Assembly: GCF_050410775.1 (NCBI RefSeq)
Contig: NZ_CP191229.1
Direction: 5' to 3' (one strand)
Source: Erwinia sp050410775
Lineage (GTDB): Bacteria; Pseudomonadota; Gammaproteobacteria; Enterobacterales; Enterobacteriaceae
Length of the DNA: 64,000 nucleotides
Shown here one piece after another: positions 59,862 through 64,000 of the stretch. Numbering within the stretch: position 1 is the first letter of the stretch; every line of letters starts with the position of its first letter. The position numbers were made by a program, and so were the translations under genes. A model generated the notes under the pieces. It was not told the origin of the DNA, made no database searches, and saw only the letters and a list, made by a program, of their open reading frames with translations.

Positions 59862-60671
59862 TTGCAAAAGCTTAAACTACATGGCTTCAACAACCTGACC
59901 AAAAGCCTGAGTTTTTGTATCTACGATATCTGTTACGCGAATACCGATGCAGAGCGTGACGGATACATTGCGTACATTGATGAGCAGTACAATGCTAACC
60001 GCCTGACGGAGATCCTCAGCGAAACCTGTTCGATAATTGGCGCAAACGTGCTGAATATCGCCCGCCAGGACTATGAGCCGCAGGGCGCCAGCGTGACGAT
60101 CCTCGTCAGCGAAGAGCCGGTCGATCCCAAGGATATTGACAACTCCGAGCACCCTGGTCCGCTGCCGAACTCCGTCGTGGCGCACCTTGATAAGAGCCAT
60201 ATCTGCGTACATACCTATCCTGAAAGCCATCCTGAAGGCGGTTTGTGCACCTTCCGCGCAGATATTGAGGTCTCTACCTGCGGCGTAATCTCACCGCTGA
60301 AGGCGTTGAACTATCTGATCCATCAGCTGGAATCCGATATCGTGACCATCGACTATCGCGTACGCGGCTTTACCCGCGATGTGAACGGCGTGAAGCACTA
60401 CATCGATCATCAGATCAACTCCATACAGAACTTTATGTCGGAAGATATGAAGGCGATGTATGACATGATGGATGTTAACGTCTATCAGGAAAATATGTTT
60501 CACACCAAGATGCTGCTGAAAGAGTTCGATCTCAAACACTATCTTTTCAATACCAAACCGGAAGAGCTGAGCCCGCAGGAGCATAAGCGCATTACCGATT
60601 TGCTGTGGAAAGAGATGCGTGAGATTTACTATGGCCGTAATATTCCGGCTATTGGCATCAAAACGCTGTAA
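59862..60671 (+). CDS. speD: S-adenosylmethionine decarboxylase proenzyme
   Basis: This 269-residue pyruvoyl enzyme self-cleaves at Lys111-Ser112 (HLDKSHICVHTYPESHPEGG) and supplies decarboxylated SAM for SpeE. The start is TTG at 59862 behind AAGGGGGTG, giving MQKLKLHGFNNLTKSLSFC as in E. coli. The C-terminal few residues are slightly longer than in E. coli. Confidence 0.97.
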   Translation: MQKLKLHGFNNLTKSLSFCIYDICYANTDAERDGYIAYIDEQYNANRLTEILSETCSIIGANVLNIARQDYEPQGASVTILVSEEPVDPKDIDNSEHPGPLPNSVVAHLDKSHICVHTYPESHPEGGLCTFRADIEVSTCGVISPLKALNYLIHQLESDIVTIDYRVRGFTRDVNGVKHYIDHQINSIQNFMSEDMKAMYDMMDVNVYQENMFHTKMLLKEFDLKHYLFNTKPEELSPQEHKRITDLLWKEMREIYYGRNIPAIGIKTL

Positions 60672-60691
60672 CGCATTGTTAACGGCAGGAA

Positions 60692-60719
60692 ACGGGCGGC
60701 CTCTGGTCGCCCGTTTTTG
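60692..60719 (+). terminator. intrinsic terminator of speED
   Basis: AACGGGCG (60692-60699) pairs with CGCCCGTT (60709-60716), followed by T residues to 60719, immediately before the convergent deoR-type gene stop. Confidence 0.85.
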
Positions 60720-61481
60720 TTAGCGGGCCAGCGTCAGGCTGAACGCCTGGTCATGCAGCGCCTCCCTCGCCTCCTCGCTGAGGCGGGCATCGGTAATGAT
60801 ATCGGTGAGATTTTGCAGTGGGGCCACGCAGAACAGCGACCAGGCGCCATATTTACTGCTGTCCGCCAGCAACACCCGGCGACGGGCGTTAAGCAGCAGA
60901 TCCGATTTCAGGCCCGCTTTCTCCTCCGTTGGCGTAGTAATTCCCTTCTCCATGCTCCAGGAGTTACAGCTGACAAAGGCCAGATCCGGATTAAGATTTC
61001 TCAGCAGCCGGCGACCATGATCGCCAACGCAGGACTGGCTGGAATCATCGATTCGTCCACCGATAATGGTGACTTCAATCTGCTTAAACGCTGACAGGAA
61101 CAGGGCGATATGCAGATCCGAGGTGATCACCCGTAGCGGGAGATGGGTAAGCTGGCGCGCCAGTTCAAGCATCGTCGTGCCCGCATCCAGCAATACAGCA
61201 TCGCCCGCGCTGACCAGCGCCGCAGCCGCCTGGGCGATAGCCTGTTTCTCGGTAAGATTACGCTGCATTTTCTCCAGCGTGGTCGGCTGAGCGGGGATAA
61301 AACGGTTCAGCGTGACGCCGCCGTGGGTTCGGCTGATCACGCCTTCGCGATCGAGCTTAATCAGATCCCGCCGGATGGTGGCCGGTGACGCGGAAACGGC
61401 GTTCACCAGCTGCTCGACGGTCACCAGATTATGGCTCTTCAGATAGTCCATAATCTGTTCAAGGCGACTTTGTCCCTTCAT
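60720..61481 (-). CDS. DeoR-family transcriptional regulator
   Basis: This 253-residue regulator has the DeoR helix-turn-helix (LEQIMDYLKSHNLVTVEQLV region plus SPATIRRDLIKLDREG, residues 7-48) and a sugar-phosphate-binding C-domain. It is 6 bp after pdxA2 on the same strand and most likely represses the threonate operon, as the equivalent gene does in the Salmonella locus next to speD. Confidence 0.88.
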   Translation of the reverse strand: MKGQSRLEQIMDYLKSHNLVTVEQLVNAVSASPATIRRDLIKLDREGVISRTHGGVTLNRFIPAQPTTLEKMQRNLTEKQAIAQAAAALVSAGDAVLLDAGTTMLELARQLTHLPLRVITSDLHIALFLSAFKQIEVTIIGGRIDDSSQSCVGDHGRRLLRNLNPDLAFVSCNSWSMEKGITTPTEEKAGLKSDLLLNARRRVLLADSSKYGAWSLFCVAPLQNLTDIITDARLSEEAREALHDQAFSLTLAR

Positions 61482-61487
61482 AAATCC

Positions 61488-62474
61488 CTATGCAAGCTGC
61501 ATGGCTAGCTGGATGGAAATCGCCATGCTCTCAGACTTCGCTTTTCCTGTCCAGGCAATATCAAACGCCGTTCCGTGGTCTGCCGAGGTGCGGATAAACG
61601 GCAGGCCGGCGGTAATATTGACCCCTTCATAAAAGCCGAGCAGCTTGAGCGGAATATGCCCCTGATCGTGGTACATCGCCACCACCATATCGTAGTGCCC
61701 CTGCTGGCACTGCAGGAAAACCGTGTCCGGCGGACAGGGGCCGGTGACCTGATAACCCTGCGCTTTCATCGCCTCTACGGCGGGGCCCACTGTGGTGATT
61801 TCTTCATCGCCAAACAGACCATGTTCTCCGGCGTGTGGATTAACGCCCGCCACGGCAATGCGCGGCTGCGCGATACCGACCCGCTTCAGAAAGCTGTCCG
61901 CCATTGCGATAACCGTTTCCACGCGCTCGCGGTTGAGTGTATCCAGAAACTTGCGCAGGGCAATGTGCGTGGTGACGTGAATCACCTTCAGACGGTCAGT
62001 GTAAAGTACCATCGCATAGTCTTTGCTGCCGGTCAGCTGCGCCAGCAACTCTGTATGACCCGGATAGGCATGACCGGCCAGATGCAGCGCCTCTTTATTC
62101 AGCGGCGCGGTCGCTATCGCCTGCACCTCTCCTGCCATGGCCAGCGCGGTCGCCCGCTTCACGCAGCGATAAGCCAGATCGCCCGCCGCCACCTGCACCA
62201 CGCCGGGTTGCAGTTTCTCTGGTTCGGCCAGCGGCTCGTCGATCACGTTAATCACGCCAGGCGTATACTGCGCATCGCTCACGCTCTCCAGTACGCGAAT
62301 CACCGCCCGGGGCGTGATCTGTCTGTCCAGCACCCGGCGAAGCGTGGCGGCGCAGCCCACCACCACTGCCGGTATACCTGACAGCTCCCCTTCCGCCAGC
62401 GATTTAATAATAATTTCCGGTCCTATTCCCGCCGGATCGCCCATGGTAATCGCCACGACTCTATTTTTCTTCAC
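61488..62474 (-). CDS. pdxA2: 4-phospho-D-threonate/erythronate dehydrogenase PdxA2
   Basis: This 328-residue PdxA-family metal-dependent dehydrogenase oxidises and decarboxylates 4-phospho-threonate or -erythronate to dihydroxyacetone phosphate. Motifs: ITMGDPAGIGPEIIIK, APLNKEALHLAGHAYPGHTE (metal His) and MYHDQGHIPLK. The sequence follows Salmonella PdxA2 rather than the vitamin B6 PdxA. The frame runs to 62534, but the GTG at 62474 (MKKNRVVAITMGD) has GAGGAG upstream and overlaps the kinase stop by 14 bp. Confidence 0.88.
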   Translation of the reverse strand: MKKNRVVAITMGDPAGIGPEIIIKSLAEGELSGIPAVVVGCAATLRRVLDRQITPRAVIRVLESVSDAQYTPGVINVIDEPLAEPEKLQPGVVQVAAGDLAYRCVKRATALAMAGEVQAIATAPLNKEALHLAGHAYPGHTELLAQLTGSKDYAMVLYTDRLKVIHVTTHIALRKFLDTLNRERVETVIAMADSFLKRVGIAQPRIAVAGVNPHAGEHGLFGDEEITTVGPAVEAMKAQGYQVTGPCPPDTVFLQCQQGHYDMVVAMYHDQGHIPLKLLGFYEGVNITAGLPFIRTSADHGTAFDIAWTGKAKSESMAISIQLAMQLA

Positions 62475-63729
62475 GGTACAACTCCTCTGTAAACCAGATT
62501 GCTTTACGTAGCGTATTTTCATCGCCAAACCCACCCGCTTTGGTGATCACCGGCAGGTCGTCAATATCACTCTGGGTCAGCGTGCCCCAGGGAACGCAGG
62601 GCGCAATTTCACCTTCAATGCGGTAGCCTTGCGCATTCAGTATGCGGGCGACGGCAATGGCAATATCGCCGCCCGTCAGAAAAAGCCCGCCAATCCGGGC
62701 ACGGTTCAGGATCGCCAGCGTCAGTTCCGCAATGCGCTGGCTGATGATGTCGCCCAGCTCCGCTCTGCTCAGGTGCCAGCGCTGACAGAGCGCGTCAATC
62801 CGTAGCCGATCCTGCTCGTCGCGGCAGGTTCTGATCACGCAATGCTGCCTGCGCTGTAAAATTTCTGCCGCTTTTGCCGCCAGCTGGTCAATTTCTGTGG
62901 AGGCCTCCTCACCGGGCAGCGCGGTCACATCAACGTCCAGGATCGCCACCTGCTCTTCGCGGGCGGCGCTGGCAATCTGCTGTCGGGTGGCTTCACTCAT
63001 GGAACCGGCCACGGCCAGCAGCGGAAGATGAGAGCGTGAGGTCAGATAGAGTGAAGGCGGCAGCGCATTTGCCAGCCCCGCCGCCCCCACCAGCAGGTAG
63101 CGGCAAGTCAGCCCGGCAGCCGCAGCGGCAATGGCCGTTAAATCCGCATCGGTTACCGCATCGGCCACCACCAGGGTATTGCCGCCGGCGGCAAGCTGCG
63201 CAAGCGTCTGGCCGAGTGAGGCAGAACGCACTTCCGCGAGCGGGAGTTCTGCTACCGGGAGATCGCACTGACGGGCCAGAATCGTGGCGATATGGGATGA
63301 GGTGACAGGGGTTTTGGGATCGCTGGCAAATTCCGTTTCATGCACGGGAACCTGATTGACCAGACAGCGCCCGTCAACCGTCACTCTGCCAGCCGCAGGG
63401 ATGGCTGCGGCAATAATGGCTGTCTGCGCCCCGGTTGCCTTCATGGCGGCGGCAATCTCCGCCCCGACGTTACCGCGAAAGGTTGAATCGATCTTTTTAT
63501 AGACGAGCGGTACGGCAACGGCCTGATTGTTAATCGCCTCAGCGACGCGCGCGGCGGCGGTCTGCGCATCGCAGGCGCGGCTTTCGGTGTTAATGATCAC
63601 CACGTCGGCCTTGCTGTTAGCGGCAACTCTGCCATGCAGCAGCACCTCGGTGTGCGCGCCTTTTTTGGCCATCTGAACGCCGGTGTCGTTGGCGCCGGTA
63701 AAATCATCCGCAATAACCAGCATTTTCAT
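62461..63729 (-). CDS. dtnK: four-carbon acid sugar kinase (threonate/erythronate type, DUF1537)
   Basis: This 422-residue kinase has the two-domain DUF1537 fold: substrate motif IADDFTGANDTGVQMAKKG and KKIDSTFRGNVGAE in the N-domain, and the C-terminal ATP motif FLTGGDIAIAVARIL. In Salmonella the neighbour of PdxA2 and KdgT at this locus is D-threonate kinase DtnK, so the same substrate is inferred, although erythronate cannot be excluded. Start and stop overlap kdgT and pdxA2 respectively. Confidence 0.85.
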   Translation of the reverse strand: MKMLVIADDFTGANDTGVQMAKKGAHTEVLLHGRVAANSKADVVIINTESRACDAQTAAARVAEAINNQAVAVPLVYKKIDSTFRGNVGAEIAAAMKATGAQTAIIAAAIPAAGRVTVDGRCLVNQVPVHETEFASDPKTPVTSSHIATILARQCDLPVAELPLAEVRSASLGQTLAQLAAGGNTLVVADAVTDADLTAIAAAAAGLTCRYLLVGAAGLANALPPSLYLTSRSHLPLLAVAGSMSEATRQQIASAAREEQVAILDVDVTALPGEEASTEIDQLAAKAAEILQRRQHCVIRTCRDEQDRLRIDALCQRWHLSRAELGDIISQRIAELTLAILNRARIGGLFLTGGDIAIAVARILNAQGYRIEGEIAPCVPWGTLTQSDIDDLPVITKAGGFGDENTLRKAIWFTEELYREEK

Positions 63730-64000
63730 GGCGTCTCTTTTCCTTCCGTTATTCCGCGACGCAGATTCCGTTTAGCCACCCAGGAAGTGAGCAGCGGCGT
63801 CAGGATGGCGGTGGTGATGACCGAAGCGGCTATCAGCGGCGCGGCGGCGGACGCTGCCTGGGCGAGCGAAGGATCGGCCTGCGCAATGGCCAGCGGTGTT
63901 GCCACCGCGTTGCCTGCGGTACTTGATGCCGCGGCGCCCGCCACGCCGGTGCCGCCGACCAGGCGATCGGCGCGGATAGTAAAGAACCCACCGACGAAAG
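63726..64000 (-). CDS. kdgT: 2-keto-3-deoxygluconate permease family transporter KdgT (C-terminal part, cut by window edge)
   Basis: The minus-strand frame enters from the right edge and gives about 91 residues ending TEGKETP. It includes GGFFTIRADRLVGGTG and AASSTAGNAVATPLAIA, the signature of the KdgT family, then two membrane helices. It overlaps the kinase start by 4 bp (ATGA). The position upstream of dtnK-pdxA2 makes a threonate/erythronate-type sugar acid a plausible cargo. Confidence 0.85.
   Translation of the reverse strand, partial: FVGGFFTIRADRLVGGTGVAGAAASSTAGNAVATPLAIAQADPSLAQAASAAAPLIAASVITTAILTPLLTSWVAKRNLRRGITEGKETP

Overview
The window is chromosomal DNA from a member of the Enterobacterales. 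The protein sequences sit very close to Escherichia/Salmonella orthologues but are clearly distinct. The mix of an E. coli-like backbone, a Salmonella-like threonate locus beside speD, and different accessory blocks suggests Erwiniaceae (Pantoea/Erwinia-like); that placement is an inference. I saw no rRNA, tRNA, integrase, insertion sequence or CRISPR array.

Backbone. From left to right it runs dgt (cut by the left edge), mtnN-btuF, a small exported protein, erpA, clcA, hemL, [eptA-pmrA-pmrB plus a tiny antisense membrane-peptide ORF], fhuACDB, mrcB, hrpB, thpR, sfsA, dksA-gluQ, pcnB-folK, panB-panC, panD, yadGH, can, hpt, [a 25 kb accessory block], cueO, yacC, speE-speD, and a deoR/pdxA2/dtnK/kdgT threonate-type operon cut by the right edge. 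This is the E. coli dgt-to-speD order with two insertions: the lipid A phosphoethanolamine operon between hemL and fhuB, and the accessory block between hpt and cueO, where E. coli and Salmonella carry gcd.

Accessory block (about 31.4-56.7 kb). It holds (i) a PLP enzyme of the cystathionine gamma-synthase/methionine gamma-lyase family; (ii) a LacI-controlled sugar or nucleoside operon (NHS-family transporter, TIM-barrel isomerase, Gfo/Idh oxidoreductase, LacI regulator) with two perfect palindromic operators upstream; (iii) katG; (iv) a lone hexapeptide acyltransferase; (v) a large catabolic island built around a polyamine/opine-type ABC transporter split into two halves by a LysR regulator, with an FMN alpha-hydroxyacid oxidase, a flavin monooxygenase, a 2-hydroxyacid dehydrogenase, a type II dehydroquinase paralogue that has lost catalytic residues, a GST, a quinone oxidoreductase, an M20 deacylase, a DUF1028 protein and a Rid protein; (vi) a decayed MFS transporter fragment, an exported lactonase-like beta-propeller and an orphan ORF between palindromes.

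How genes work together. fhuACDB takes up ferric hydroxamates behind a Fur-like site. eptA-pmrAB modifies lipid A under PmrA boxes, and a second PmrA box on the opposite strand drives a 32-residue membrane peptide resembling PmrR. cueO has a textbook CueR-type promoter with a 19-bp spacer. panB/C/D make pantothenate and speE/D make spermidine. kdgT-dtnK-pdxA2-deoR is a threonate/erythronate-type catabolic operon. The most novel candidates are the PmrR-like peptide with its RBS-hiding hairpin and the catabolic island with the altered AroQ paralogue.
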